Source of the DNA: Andrena cerasifolii
Lineage: Eukaryota > Arthropoda > Insecta > Hymenoptera > Andrenidae
Assembly: GCF_050908995.1 (NCBI RefSeq)
Contig: NC_135124.1
Span: 6,386,001-6,450,000, forward strand
Direction: 5' to 3'
Length of the DNA stretch: 64,000 nt
Part shown: piece after piece, positions 34,401 to 45,277 of the stretch
Numbering within the stretch: position 1 is the stretch's first letter
Layout: the number at the start of each line of letters is the position of its first letter
Notes under the pieces: model-generated
Told to the model about the DNA's origin: nothing
Databases searched by the model: none
What the model saw: the letters and a program-made list of their open reading frames with translations, nothing else
Made by a program: the position numbers and the translations under genes

Positions 34401-35994
34401 TTTCTATTACTTTGTAAGTGTTTTATAGATTTGAATGAAAAGCGAATAATTCCAGTAACCAGTGGCGGATCTAACAGGGCGGCCGATGAGCACTTGCCAC
34501 CTGGGCCCCTGCTCGGAAGGCCCACCAGGGACCCATCCTTAAAAAATTATGATTTTATCCAAACTATATTTTTTTCTGTATTATTACGCTGAACCCGTTT
34601 TCAGTACTATACCCCTTTAGTTTCTCGAAAAATGGGCCCCTGCTCAGAAGGCCCCCCTAGGGCCCTGTCTTCAAAAAAAAATTAAGATTTTATCCAAACA
34701 CTTTTTTTCTATACTTTTCTGTAGATTTACCCCTTTTTAGTAAACTACCTCTTGATTTTCCCGAAAAAATAGGCCCCTCTGTTTGCCACCTGGGCCTTTT
34801 TCTTAAATCCGCCACTGCCAGTAACGTGCGCATTAACTGTTACACTGAGCCACGTTTTTACGAAGTCAGCAGGACGATGTAAGAAAACTCCGAAACAAAA
34901 CGTGGACATATTTCATCCTATATTTAATTACAGTAGCTACTTTCAGGGAAAGATTCTATGCAAGATTCTAAGCCAATTTTTTTCGCAGTAATCAGGGCAT
35001 TCGAACAAATCGAATTCTTGCAGGTCGAATTTACTCGAACCACTCGATTCCCCCATGCTATTTGACTCGCTTCTTTGAATGCATACTTGACAGCTTTAAA
35101 TGACGAGGGGGGGATTGGAGCATACGATGATGTAAGTGACGGGCACACCACCACATTTGCTCAAGGTTATAGAGATGCGCTATTCCTTTGATGCAGCGAC
35201 TAAATGCCGACATGGTGTCGAACCAGCACGAGAGCTCTAGCAAACGAGCATTTTGTTGAGTGTTCGAAGGTCCCTTTCACAGTATCACATTACAACCCAA
35301 ACCAGTCTGAATACCCCCCCCCCCCACCACGCGATATTTGTTCTATAGGACACCGCACTCCGTTTCTACTGAGAGGAATCAGTAGCGAGGCGTTAGGCGT
35401 GCGCGATGCACAAGTGGGAACGTGGCTTTAGTGTTTGAGCTCAAGCGTAAACTAACCTCGTCGAGTAATACCAGTTAAACGAATATTAAAATACTTTATC
35501 AGTGACGAATATCTATTTATCCATTTCAAGACTGCTTCGATGCTCCGAAAATCTCTTCACCACCTTCGTTGAAAATTAATTAACCTAAGGATTCCCAAGA
35601 ACCATCGTCCGCGATATATAAAAGAAGACCTCGCTCGAAGCTCGCATAGAACCTATCGCCATGGACCGCAAACGACCCAATTTCCGTGGTGCACGCGACA
35701 AGCGCGTTCCTCGTTCGTGGTTCAATTCCGCTCAAACGTACCTCTCTCTATGCTAATCTTTTTGATCTTTAACTTTTCCCGCCGGAACGAGGACAGAATG
35801 CACTCCATCTTTTTCTTACAATCGATCATCGTCAGTGGCTTGTTAGCGCTGGCCGACAGTTGTTCCGCCACGTCGTTCCAGGCGTCGTTGCGCTTCGATT
35901 TTATATAATGCTCGGGATTCTGTGGATTCCAGAAGGCATCCTTGCTTTTGTATAGCCTGACGAGCGTCAGACACATTTCCTTCGTCCACTCCAT
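31097..35994 (-). CDS. MADF-domain (Myb/SANT-like) DNA-binding protein with BESS-like tail, three exons
   Basis: The predicted protein has about 248 residues in three minus-strand exons: 35994-35742, 34202-34102 and 31489-31097. Residues 3 to about 100 are an MADF domain. It opens with EWTKEMCLTLVRLYKSKDAF, continues with FWNP, then a helix with conserved Trp in DAWNDVAEQL, and ends after the exon junction with EYRSTWFLFDALAFLMDRN. Residues about 161-199 (HSYGMFVANKMKRYS, HAISDILFNADMG) resemble the BESS protein-interaction motif that often closes such proteins. MADF proteins are nuclear sequence-specific DNA binders; the target here is unknown. Exon 1 ends AGAG|GTACGT (phase 1), exon 2 begins with AT after TCTAG (completing Asp) and ends in phase 0, and exon 3 opens in phase 0. 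The start at 35994 has G at -3 and +4. The frame is open upstream to 36075. Confidence 0.88.
32149..32264. mobile_element. Short MITE, family G copy 1 (GTAATGGAGGGGGAACA ends)
   Basis: The left end is TCCTTCGCGTAATGGAGGGG and the right end inverts as CCCCTTCCACTACGAGTAGGA. The core CACGCATGCGCGTGATGACG is shared, in opposite orientation, with 37363-37451. It lies inside the long intron between MADF exons 2 and 3. The total is about 116 bp. Confidence 0.8.
32584..33535. mobile_element. Foldback element with CTTCCGAAAACCGGTCAAACC arms
   Basis: CTTCCGAAAACCGGTCAAAC (32605) is inverted at 33490-33520. Inner blocks (TTGCGACTC, AAGTTAAGA(C/T)CC, AAATTT) are inverted too. The right arm is present twice in tandem, starting at about 33213 and 33368, a period of roughly 155. 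The exact ends are uncertain. It carries an unusual GC-rich palindrome in the middle. It lies within the MADF intron. Confidence 0.7.
32911..32930. repeat. 20-bp GC-only core palindrome
   Basis: GCGCCCGC-GA-GCGGGCGC, with an extra C/G pair outside, lies in a run of about 45 bases that is almost pure G+C with many CpG. The surroundings are A+T-rich. Confidence 0.85.
34093..34101 (-). promoter_or_regulatory. Tandem splice donors at the end of MADF exon 2
   Basis: CCA|GTAAGTACT|GTAAGTATT offers two perfect GTAAGT donors nine bases apart and in the same phase. Using the distal one adds Val-Ser-Thr to the protein. Confidence 0.6.
34102..34202 (-). CDS. MADF gene exon 2 (end of the MADF domain)
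   Basis: The acceptor TTTTGGATCTAG has a T-rich tract. The first two bases complete a split Asp codon from exon 1. The 101-bp exon encodes GEEYRSTWFLFDALAFLMDRN and a short polar tail, the last helix of MADF domains. Confidence 0.88.
34460..34817. mobile_element. hAT-type MITE with perfect 8-bp target duplication
   Basis: The ends are CAGTGGCGGATCTAA and TTAAATCCGCCACTG, flanked by CCAGTAAC at 34452-34459 and 34818-34825. The interior holds two direct repeats, about 131 bp apart, that begin GGGCCCCTGCTC(G/A)GAAGGCCC, and TTGCCACCTGGGCC near each end. It has no transposase. It is inserted in the first MADF intron. Confidence 0.95.
34826..35614. other. MADF intron 1 remainder; nothing further supported
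   Basis: Contains a C14 run at about 35318-35331 and short frames on both strands without recognisable domains. Confidence 0.4.
35615..35624 (+). promoter_or_regulatory. TATA box-like sequence
   Basis: TATATAAAAG on the plus strand lies 46 bases before an ATG in good context (CGCCATGG, 35661). No clear initiator was found at the expected 30-base spacing. It lies inside the first intron of the opposite-strand MADF gene. Confidence 0.3.
35661..35756 (+). CDS. Small 31-codon frame behind a TATA box (doubtful)
   Basis: ATG in strong Kozak context opens a short basic peptide (MDRKRPNFRGARDKRVPRSW...) that stops at 35756. It overlaps the 3' end of MADF exon 1 on the other strand by about 15 bases. 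It could be a first exon or chance; no family is recognised. Confidence 0.2.
   Translation: MDRKRPNFRGARDKRVPRSWFNSAQTYLSLC
35742..35994 (-). CDS. MADF gene exon 1 (most of the MADF domain)
   Basis: ATG at 35994 (GTTATGGAG context) is followed at once by the MADF start. The donor AGAG|GTACGT is strong. The 253 bp leave one base over, matched by exon 2. A GTAGGAACG donor-like site near 36103 could end a non-coding leader exon, but this is speculative. Confidence 0.88.
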
Positions 35995-36828
35995 AACGCC
36001 CGGTGACGCCGCTTCAACCGGAGCGAGACGAAGCCGTAGAGGAACGAAGATAAAAAGACACGAGGCGAACGGCACGCCGTAACATTCGCAGGTTCGTTCC
36101 TACCTCCAACAGAGGCAACCGTGTACTGCCTGCTCGGCGCGCCCTGCTCGGACTTCAGGCCGTTCTGGCCGCAACGTGTGCGCGGAACGCTTTTCATGGT
36201 TCGCTGGAACGTCGACGCCAGACGGTGCTTGTCGGGCCACCAATACAGCGAAACGGAAGGATACCTTCGTACAGGCGCAGCCTCTTTTTGTGGCACACAC
36301 TTGAAACCCTTGAAAAGGGTCGGTTTTAATGGGACGGGGCACACGGAGACGTGCAACGTACATCGGCCGTGAAGGTTCGCCTTGCGCCTCGCGCATGCGC
36401 ACTGGCTCCCTCTGTGTTCGGAGCAAATAAATGAGTCCTCCCGTGTAACGCGTTCGAGAAGGCATTGCTGTACGCGGTGGAAACAGTTTGTTACGAACCG
36501 GGGGGACTACATTTCTTATATTATTGTTTGAATGTTGTGTATTCAGTTATTATTAAATGTGCTGTTTATTTTTGTTGCATTACTATTTACGTGCTGTGTA
36601 TTAAGTATTATTATGCAACTCAAAGGAGGTTATGTCATGGTGAATAGTGGAAGTGATGTGGTTTCCTTGTGTGAAGTAAGATAATGCATAGAAAATCTGT
36701 AAATTACATTTAGAAATGTGAACCTTGATCCTTGGATATGCTGACTATCATATTTAACCTTCCCTCTATAAGCGATCTGATTTTCGAACGATCGGCTGTA
36801 ACCTGAAAGTGACCGATCGAGAACTCTA
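35995..36828. other. Upstream region of the MADF gene
   Basis: A GC-rich block (36000-36460), suitable for a CpG-type promoter, holds overlapping frames on both strands. No TATA box or initiator stands out on the minus strand. 36480-36828 is A+T-rich and featureless. Confidence 0.4.
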
Positions 36829-36836
36829 CTTAGGTG

Positions 36837-37619
36837 TAGGGTTGATTCGATACTACCATGGTATCGATACTTGTACTCGTTACTGGGATCGGAATAAACG
36901 TATCGATACTACTCGGGTATCGGTGGAAAAGTATCAATACCTTGAAATATCAGTATCGAATAGACTATTATTTTTCGGGAGAAAGTACTTCTGCTTCTGC
37001 ATTATCCGTGGTGCCTCGATTCTTCTGATTATTTCCCTTTACACTGCCAACCACTCCAAAAATAATAGGAATCAACAGAAAAAAATTGTCGGTTAATATG
37101 TTTTCAACAGAAAAATACGTTTCATGCGTGACGAGAGAACGTTTTGTGTGGAAGGTTACGGTGTTTGTGGCTAAAAAAACCCGTTGCCCACTAGAAAAAA
37201 CACCGATCGACAAGTTTCCTCCCTGATCTCTTATCACTTTGACCTGATAGACAATTAAAAAAAAGAATCCGAAAATCGAGGCACCACGAATAGTTTAGAA
37301 TCTAAACTCTTCGGAATAGTTTTTCCCAGTGTCGCCGGGAAGTAGGTTCCTGTAAACTATTCGTAGTGGAGGGGGAACACCTATCTTGGCGTCGATTGGT
37401 TTGACTTCATGGCGTCATCACGCGCATGCGTGGTATGTTCCCCTCCACTACAACAGGAAATTCCTGATATCCCTGTTAATACGCATTCGATTCGATTCGA
37501 ATCAAATACTTTTCTGTCGATTCCTCATAAGTATCGCACGGCAAGAATCGATACCATAATTACTCCGTATCGAATCGAAAGTATCGATACTTGTATTTAC
37601 TAGTATCGAAACAACCCTA
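36837..37619. mobile_element. hAT-type foldback element with perfect 8-bp target duplication
   Basis: The ends TAGGGTTGATTCGATAC and GTATCGAAACAACCCTA match at 16 of 17 positions. They are flanked by CTTAGGTG at 36829-36836 and 37620-37627. Both arms are packed with the palindrome GTATCGATAC and variants. The interior includes a nested family G MITE (37363-37451). It has no coding capacity. Confidence 0.95.
37363..37451. mobile_element. Short MITE, family G copy 2, nested in a hAT element
   Basis: The ends are GTAGTGGAGGGGGAACA and TGTTCCCCTCCACTAC. The core is the reverse complement of the core of copy 1 at 32149. Outer bases (TTCCTGT ... ACAGGAA) extend the pairing a little. Confidence 0.8.
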
Positions 37620-37627
37620 CTTAGGTG

Positions 37628-38936
37628 TTCCACGCAATGTAAACAATCTAGGACTGAGCTTGAACACTCTCGAATCGATCCTTCTGGAGTATCGATCAAA
37701 ATAAATATCGATCGCCCAGAAGAAGAGTTAAAGGTATATTCGCTAGAACCGAGCCACCCAGCAGACGTGTCACCTCCCGCAGTATCCGTTGCCGTGCGAA
37801 CAGTAAACATGTAGACACATTCATACTCCTTAAGGCGCAACCACACTTTTGGCATTCGACAAAGTATTCGCATATATCTTCACACTATGCACTTATTCAG
37901 CAAATGACGATCGTTTCGGTTCGTAATTAGCAGCTGCTAACATTCGTACAGAAACTCGCGCAAACATTTGACAATTGGCGAATAGCGAACATTTGCCTAC
38001 AATGCCTACATTCCTAGATGCACACATGTAGTTGCTCGCCAAATGACGAACATTCGGTATTCGGCATTCTCCGACAGGGATGAAGCTAGGTTGAATAGCG
38101 CCCAGGGTAAGGATTCTCTTTGACGCCCCCCTCAAACATTTTACCCCCTTGTATTGCCCACCTTAGGAGGTTGGGTTCATACTTTACTTAACAAAGACTG
38201 GTTTCAAACATATTGCAGGTACCCTACTTTTTTTGCTGTTTGATAACAGATAAATAAATTTTAAATAGATAAATTTTAATTACTTTTCTATCAAATGTGT
38301 ATCTCCCTTATTTCTAATGAAATAACGTAATATATAAATTTGAATTTACGTGGACGTTTACGTGGGAATTATTTTAACAAAATTGTGGGTGTATAAAGAG
38401 TATAGCTACTCGCTCGAGTGGTAGACTTTCCTTTCCGCGGTATCGAGATTATATTTTGTCAAATGATACGCATTGTTGCCAGCCCCGACATTCGAATATC
38501 GTGAACTCGAAGGGGAAACTAAGGCGTCGGCCTAGATGGTGGAAATTTTCGAAGGCTCTGACAAGCGTATCAGGAAAACGAGACAGTTCATTGCTAGGTC
38601 ACGCCATCAACTCAATATTAGTTCTGTCTTACCCTGTACGTGACTCAATATATTCGCGCGATTGCGCCTACGATTACCGAATAAGTTACGGGTTGCCTCG
38701 AAATGCACAGCGGAAGCTTCCCTGCTTCTAACTTTACCTAATTTCACTTGAATTCCAAAAAAGCTCGGAAAAATGAATAAAATCGTACGTCACCGGTTTA
38801 TAAATTGAAATAAACCTGAACGACAGACACGGTATATATCGAAACAGTTATTGATAATATATTTAAAAAATAAATAAATAAACATACTCCGATACAATGT
38901 GTCTCCAAACACACGTCTGCAAACACTTTATACACT
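37628..38936. other. No supported gene
   Basis: Short frames only. No domain, promoter or splice structure was supported. Confidence 0.5.
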
Positions 38937-39368
38937 CAAGGGAACATCCCGAACCCGAAAATTCAAAAAATTCTGAAACTTTGTGAACATGTAGGGGAAT
39001 TCCTCCTGATTACAACGCAATTTTTCTTTGCTGCCCAAATTCACTCGAAGGGGGTGAAATTGACCCCTAAACATCAGGTTATTTTCCGATTTTATCTTAT
39101 AACTCTTGAACTATAAAATAATTTTTTTACTAAATGATAGCTGTAATTAAAAGAAGTAACTTTTATCTTGAAACTTTTATCCTATCTTTTACAGTTCGCG
39201 AGTTATAACTTAAAATCGGAAAATAGCCAACTTTATAGAGGTTAATTTCAGCCCCTTCGACTAAATTTGGGCAGCAAAGAAAAATTGCGTTGTAATCAGG
39301 ATGAAATCCCCTACATATTCACAAAGTTTCAGAATTCTTTGAATTTTCGGGTTCGGGACCTTCCCTTG
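38937..39368. mobile_element. CAAGGGAA-ended foldback element, family H copy 1
   Basis: CAAGGGAACATCCCGAACCC is mirrored by GGGTTCGGGACCTTCCCTTG. The arms run the whole length, with CTGATTACAACGCAATTTTT and its inverse. Length 432 bp. A second copy lies at 55394-55828. The flanks here (ACT / TCA) do not form a clear duplication. Confidence 0.85.
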
Positions 39369-42300
39369 TCAGGTGAATACTACATACATAGGCAACAATA
39401 CAATCGTATGATGAACTTGCAAAGCATTTCACGTATCCACTAATATAAATTATTCTTAACGATATTCGCTCTATTTTTAAGAGCCTGGCGGAGAAAAATT
39501 CTTAACATGTTGTACGGAATTTATTTTGCAACTTGCACCGTCGACTGCAATAAAATTAGTCATCCTGCAAGCACTATTTACTGTACCTGAACTCTATACA
39601 CTATCTACGTACCTACTTCTAACATAGTTTGTACTGTTAAGACCCTCGAGTAGCCACAATTACCATGTTTAAAGGGAGGGTCCTTGAATATTTGCATTTC
39701 CATTGGCTCCCATTCGTCGATTGGCGTTTATCTCGTACGCGGATCAATTTGCGCGAGTGATTGCGCTTACGGGCACGATGCAAACGAACGTGTATATACG
39801 TCGGGAACGGTAAAGCCGACGGAACGGCAGGGCCCTTCAGTGTTTCGAATGAACGAGACTGCATCCCAAGCGTCGATCGCTAATTCGAATTCGAATCACG
39901 ACACCCTCTCCCAGCACGCACGCACCGCGATTAAGTTGTGTGTCGGAAGACGGCACCGAGGCAATCCAAACACCTCGTACTAGCAAACTTTGAACGTGGT
40001 TTTATCACAATGAGGAATTCGAAAACGTTTGTCGCGCGAGATCGAGTTGCCTGCAGCGAGAATAGTTTCGTGTAACTGCTTACTAAATTTCTCGCACGGC
40101 GGGAATTGGTTTGAAGCTTTTAAAAAAATGTTTTCTATCCTATTCTGAATTAAATAGTACGTACCTACAACGTATTGAAATATTAGAATTTTGTTAGTGT
40201 GCTCAGAAAATTAATTGTACACATTCTTTTGGGGAGTTGGTGTGTTTCAGGGTTTCAAGTTACGTGAAACTAAACAGACGAATATCTCCGAAATTATTGG
40301 TGATATCACAACGTTTTATTAGGTAGAGTCGAAGTGTCTTGGGTAACATACTTTCCGGGGAAATTTAGCTTTTCGTAGATACGTGAAAAGGTCCAAAAGG
40401 TTTTGGAGCCGGCAATTCATTTTTAAGCTGAATCGCAAGTTGTCACGTATGCATATTTGCAGTCTACTATTTGGACGGGTTCAATGACCACAGTCGTACA
40501 AGGCCAATGAAGGTCAATCAAGCTCACAGAGTGAAAGCAGTTGAATCGCTATCATCGCGGTAACTTCTAATATCCTGAAGCCCTAGTAGCCTGATATCAG
40601 TAGGAAAGATATTCGAAGTGCAGAATCTTTGGCCACTCGATGATAATTGGTCGACACTTTGGTTTTAATGCACAAGCTTGTGAGCAATGGAGTAATAGAA
40701 GATATGGATATAAATATCCTAGATTTCCTGCGAAATAATTCAGCTAATGAATGAAAACCGAGAATCTTGATTTCTAAGGCACTGCTCGATTTCGAAGCCA
40801 TCTTTAATTAAACAACTCGAATTATAGTTCACATCAATCGGTTCACGCATCGATATTTTAAAACACACGCACTACTTACTCGATTGAATGGCGCCTGCAT
40901 AAGTAAATAGCTGAATGAATGAGACGAGCGAATGCCAAGTGCGAATACAAGAATGGAAGTAGGTTCCTTACTGCAGCTCTAAGCTGTACTTATGCAAGGA
41001 TTCCATGGCTCTTCTGTAATCTCAACTAACTGCGCATTATTCCTGCAACAGCAGGCTTCTGCAGTGATCTAATTTCGAGATAAGTCTGTCGAGAATTCGC
41101 TTACATTTCGTTCAAATAGAATTTAATTATGCTTGCAATAAGAGTGCCATTTTCTGTATCAAGATAGGAGAAAATAAGGGAACTAATGTCTGGCATTTAG
41201 TTTTTTCAATATCGATGTTTAGACACTTAAGTATTTTTAGGTATTTTTATCTCGGACATCTGGTGGTAACATTTTGAATTTTATATTTTGAGAGAAAAGG
41301 ACGATTTAGTATTCGATATCATTAATGCGATAGTAACGATTACACTAATAGTCGAACGATTTTCGGGTATGTTCACATCCTATTAGCCCACGCCCTGTTT
41401 CGCGCGTGGTTGGTGAAAATGTCCCTCGATAAGATCTCGCGATAAAAGTGGCATTTAACGAAAGTTGGCGTTATCGGCGACAACATTATCACATTACTAG
41501 GCGCTATACACCACGGCAGACACGAAGTACGTGACTGTACTTACATTTATGCATATCGAGCGTCAGATTGCAAAACTTCTCGCGAGTGGAGCACGATTCT
41601 ACGAATCGATGGGTGACATAGTCAGAGATTACAAGAATAAAAGGCGAATTAAAAGCGAAAAAAAATAAAGAGATGCTTCATTTATTCGTCCATTTCCATT
41701 CACCCTCATCCTTAAATCGTTAAATTTGCTTAAAGCATCCAAAAACTATTTCCCTATTATTCTTCAAAACAGCAATTCGCAGAGCGATATTAAATATGAA
41801 ATATTTAAATTCTACCATTTTTATAGTTACCATTCTAAACTCTACTATTAACCACAACTGGCAAACTGACTCCCTCACCGTGAAATACATCGAAAACTAG
41901 ACACAAAAAAGAAAGGAAACTTTGTTAGCAACCCAGAACGACCTGCAACAGCTGTGATCATTTTGCGGACGCCAAGGCACTTCGTCACGTTTCAGTCGTT
42001 CTGAATTCGCGTTGGGGGAGGGGTGCGAAATAAAATCGTACGATGAAGCTGGATTATCTTCCATCGATACTTGCAAACAAGTTGCCACGGCGTCCTAATT
42101 ACGCGGCAATACATAAGCTAATGAGGGGATAATTGATCCAGTTCGAAGGTACTTGGTGGACCGACTGACTACTTAGCTGGTCGTGGGAACGGTGTACACG
42201 AGGAACGGCGTAATGTGAGTAGTGAGACTTGTTACACATCGTAGCCACTTAACCACCAGCTTAATAGCCGTCTTAACGGCTGTCATTAGAGGATGCTTGG

Positions 42301-42465
42301 GCCACTTTGAAAGCCCAAACATGGAGATTCATCCCGCTAGGTGAGAGCAGCTCGCGAGCCTTTCAATTGTCCGGCTTGAAGCTGAGAACGCGTAAGAGAT
42401 GTTGCACCTGGCAAGGTACCGGTTGAAACTAGCAAGAAAAATTATGGCGCGAATTAAGTACTCAA
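39369..42465. other. No supported gene
   Basis: Three kilobases of mixed composition with short chance-like frames. No repeats longer than a few tens of bases and no splice-consistent exons could be seen. Confidence 0.45.
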
Positions 42466-42699
42466 TAGGGTGAAGTACCCAATTACTGACACCTAACCAA
42501 TTACTGTCACCTTAAGCTATTTTACTTAAAATAACGAATAAATAAACGTTGTAAAGTCTTACATAAAAATAATTATGCAATTCAACCTATAATCTATACT
42601 ATAGATTATATAGTATAGTTTATTTATTTGTTATTTTAAGTAAAATAGCTTAAGGTGACAGTAATTTGTTAGGTGTCAGTAGTTGGGTCCTTTACCCTA
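42466..42699. mobile_element. 234-bp TA-bounded MITE, family I copy 1
   Basis: TAGGGTGAAGTACCCAATTA at the left is mirrored by GGGTCCTTTACCCTA at the right. The arms of about 90 bp are nearly perfect (CACCTTAAGCTATTTTACTT and inverse), with the palindrome CTATACTATAGATTATATAG near the centre. It is identical in length to the copy at 50934-51167. Confidence 0.92.
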
Positions 42700-44636
42700 G
42701 GGCACTTAATACCGTGTACAAGGTGATTTAAAAGAGGGATCGAAGAGTTTAGGGTATTTGTAAAAATGGACTGAAGATGTTCAGTTGAAATAGGAGTTCA
42801 ATATAGATCTATGAGAGTAATATAGGATTTTGTATGATGAAGTTAGAATACGGGATATTAGGAACCATGATAAGTTCAAAGAATATCATGGAAACACATG
42901 AGCAACCATTTGGTACCATTTCAATTATAATAATACGAGTTATATGTTATAATATGTACGCAGCTTTTTTATTCAAAGTTTATGTGCAACTGAAATCGAT
43001 GTGATAACGTCGTATGCATAGCACTGCCCTGTAGCTGTATGATAGCAACATATTCTATTAATAAAATTATAAAAGGAAAGATGCAACAGTTACTAGGAAA
43101 CTACAGGGTGAGACAGAATAGGAGCTGAATGTATTCAACCATGAAATCCAGTCATGTTTATTATACTCCTCGGATTTACCGTGACACTTCTTCTGCTGGT
43201 TAAACAATATTTAAAGGGATTAACGTTCTCCAGCGAGAAACTCCACAGAATCCTTCTTAAATCTCTAAAATTAACGACTCCAAAATTCTGCAGAAATGGA
43301 AATGAGAGCTTTTCAAGTGTAGTTAATGTAGACACCTGAATAAGAAGGTAGCTATATATTTTTATTCTCATCTAGCAATGGAAATGGATATTTCGTTGCA
43401 TAATAACTCATTACAATCCGCGGGAAGAATCCAAAAAATTTTTGCAAAGAAGATAAGGAACGGAATGGACCAAGGCAAGTTGAAATGGAGATTGGCTAAC
43501 AAGGCATGCACCGAGTTTTCTTCATTGGCAATGAATGCAGGTTCCCGAGGGATTCCTCGGTTTTCAATTTTCTCGGGAATCTCGCGCCTCCAGTTGTGAC
43601 GAGCCTGGAGTGCCAGGAGTATCGATCCTGCAGGAATCGCGTATGCGCGCATCAGGTCTTCCCGAGGCAGATAAACATACGATATAATAAATAAACAACG
43701 GACAGCAGATTTCGCTCGTAGCTCCCAGATGTTATGCCAAAATCTTACGAAACTGTGAGCCAGCTATCGTAAGATTTATTGGCACGAAGCACATTTAAAT
43801 TGCGATTATGTAATGACAAAAGTAACAGACAAGTGACGGTGCTGATAAAATTTTTTCAAGTACAATAATAGAAATTAGAGTGGAATTAATTTCTTGTTAT
43901 TATATGTGGCTAGCGTACAGTACATTGTTTTAATACAATTATTGTTGGTAAAATTTATTTTAATTGTATGAAAATGGTATTTTTTTCCATCTGGAACGAG
44001 GGTGCAAGAGTGTAGAGGAAACAATTTTGACCATGGGACCATAAAACCACTTCGTGTGGACATGTAATTAAAGGAGGGAATCTAATGACATAATTAATTA
44101 GGTTCCACGGAGAACTAGTGACTTTCGAGAGCGGCGTGGTATAAGCAAATTTTCGAAGAGGATATAAGTGGTAACTAAAGAGAGCTCTAACGAGGGAGTG
44201 CTTGAAAACGTCTCCATACTCGTTGGTAGTTTTTAACGAGCAAGAGGGAAAAGAATCCTGCCAAAGCTTCTCGAATGAGCTCTAACTAGTTTGGTAAATA
44301 GTACAGAACGAAATATGAGCCAAGGATTACCCCCTAGTTTCGCTTCAATTTTTATGAATGATACAGGGAATTTTTTTACTAAATTATGGGGAACACTATA
44401 TATATCGTAATAAAGCTACTTTAATTTTGAAGCATTTATCTACCAAGTAATTCTAAACAACGAGTACCATAATTTCTTATTATGTTCAAAGCATTAATAA
44501 TTACAGAAGCAAAGAATATTTTTAATTAAGAAGCTTTCGACTAACCAGTTACGAAAATTGGAGGAATCTGACACAGGTGCGTCTGGAATGAAAAATCTTT
44601 CTCAAAAGAGAAAGAGGTCTTTCTCAGTAACCAGAA
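42700..44636. other. No supported gene; one short hairpin
   Basis: Only short frames. A hairpin at about 43735-43784 (GCCAAAATCTTACGA pairing with TCGTAAGATTTATTGGC) has a stem of about 15 bp and a 16-base loop, short for an animal pre-miRNA. Confidence 0.45.
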
Positions 44637-44790
44637 AATCTAGGAACCTGTTTACCCTCCAGAAAAAAGGTTTTAGATTTTCAGATAAATTTGAAATTTG
44701 ACCACCCCCATTTTACAGAAATCAATTAAATTTAAGTAAATCTAGGGGTCTGTTTACCCTCCAGAAAACAGGCTTTTAGATTTTCAGAAA
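44637..44790. repeat. Two diverged direct repeats, period about 104 bp
   Basis: AAATCTAGG(A/G)(A/G)(C/T)CTGTTTACC begins at about 44637 and 44738, and each is followed by CTCCAGAAAA and TTTTAGATTTTCAGA. Each unit is itself roughly palindromic (CAGAAAATC ... GATTTTCAG). Confidence 0.75.
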
Positions 44791-45240
44791 CTGCCTCGAT
44801 TGAGATATGTATGTATTCCTCATGCATTGCTTCGGACTTCTAGCAAACGCGCTGTCCAACCATATAATTCAATTCCTTTAAAAGTCGAGTAAAATTCACT
44901 ATAAAACTCCACTGAAACCCTATGAGACTTCTTAACGTCTTAAAAGACATGCGAGGCGAGAAAGTAAAAGAAACAGCGTGATAAAAATATTTTCCAAGTT
45001 GCGAAGTATCCAGAACGACTAATTGTAAGCTCCACTTTTTAAGCAAGCCATCAGCCACTGTAAACACCGCGGAATTGACACAGACAGAATAGTGGAAGGG
45101 TAAAGAACGATCAGGAAAACAGTCGGTCCCATCGGACCGATGGACACACTTCTTTGTACTTCTACGGTTTGACCAAGGCGAGGATGGGATGGCTGCGTTC
45201 AAAGCTACCCCAACTTTTCCCCTTGGTCCAGCAAATAACG

Positions 45241-45277
45241 CAGACGACGACGACGACGACGACGACGACGGCGACGA
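45241..45277. repeat. (GAC)n trinucleotide repeat
   Basis: About twelve GAC units with one GGC change. It lies in minus-strand frames as a Ser or Val run, but no supported gene includes it. Confidence 0.9.

Noticed and set aside
34292..34525. Minus-strand frame MGLPSRGPGG...
   Set aside because: It is largely the left end of the hAT MITE at 34460 translated.
43735..43784. Hairpin suggesting a pre-miRNA
   Set aside because: Stem of about 15 bp with a bulge and a 16-base loop is too short for a typical animal pre-miRNA, and there is no known mature sequence.
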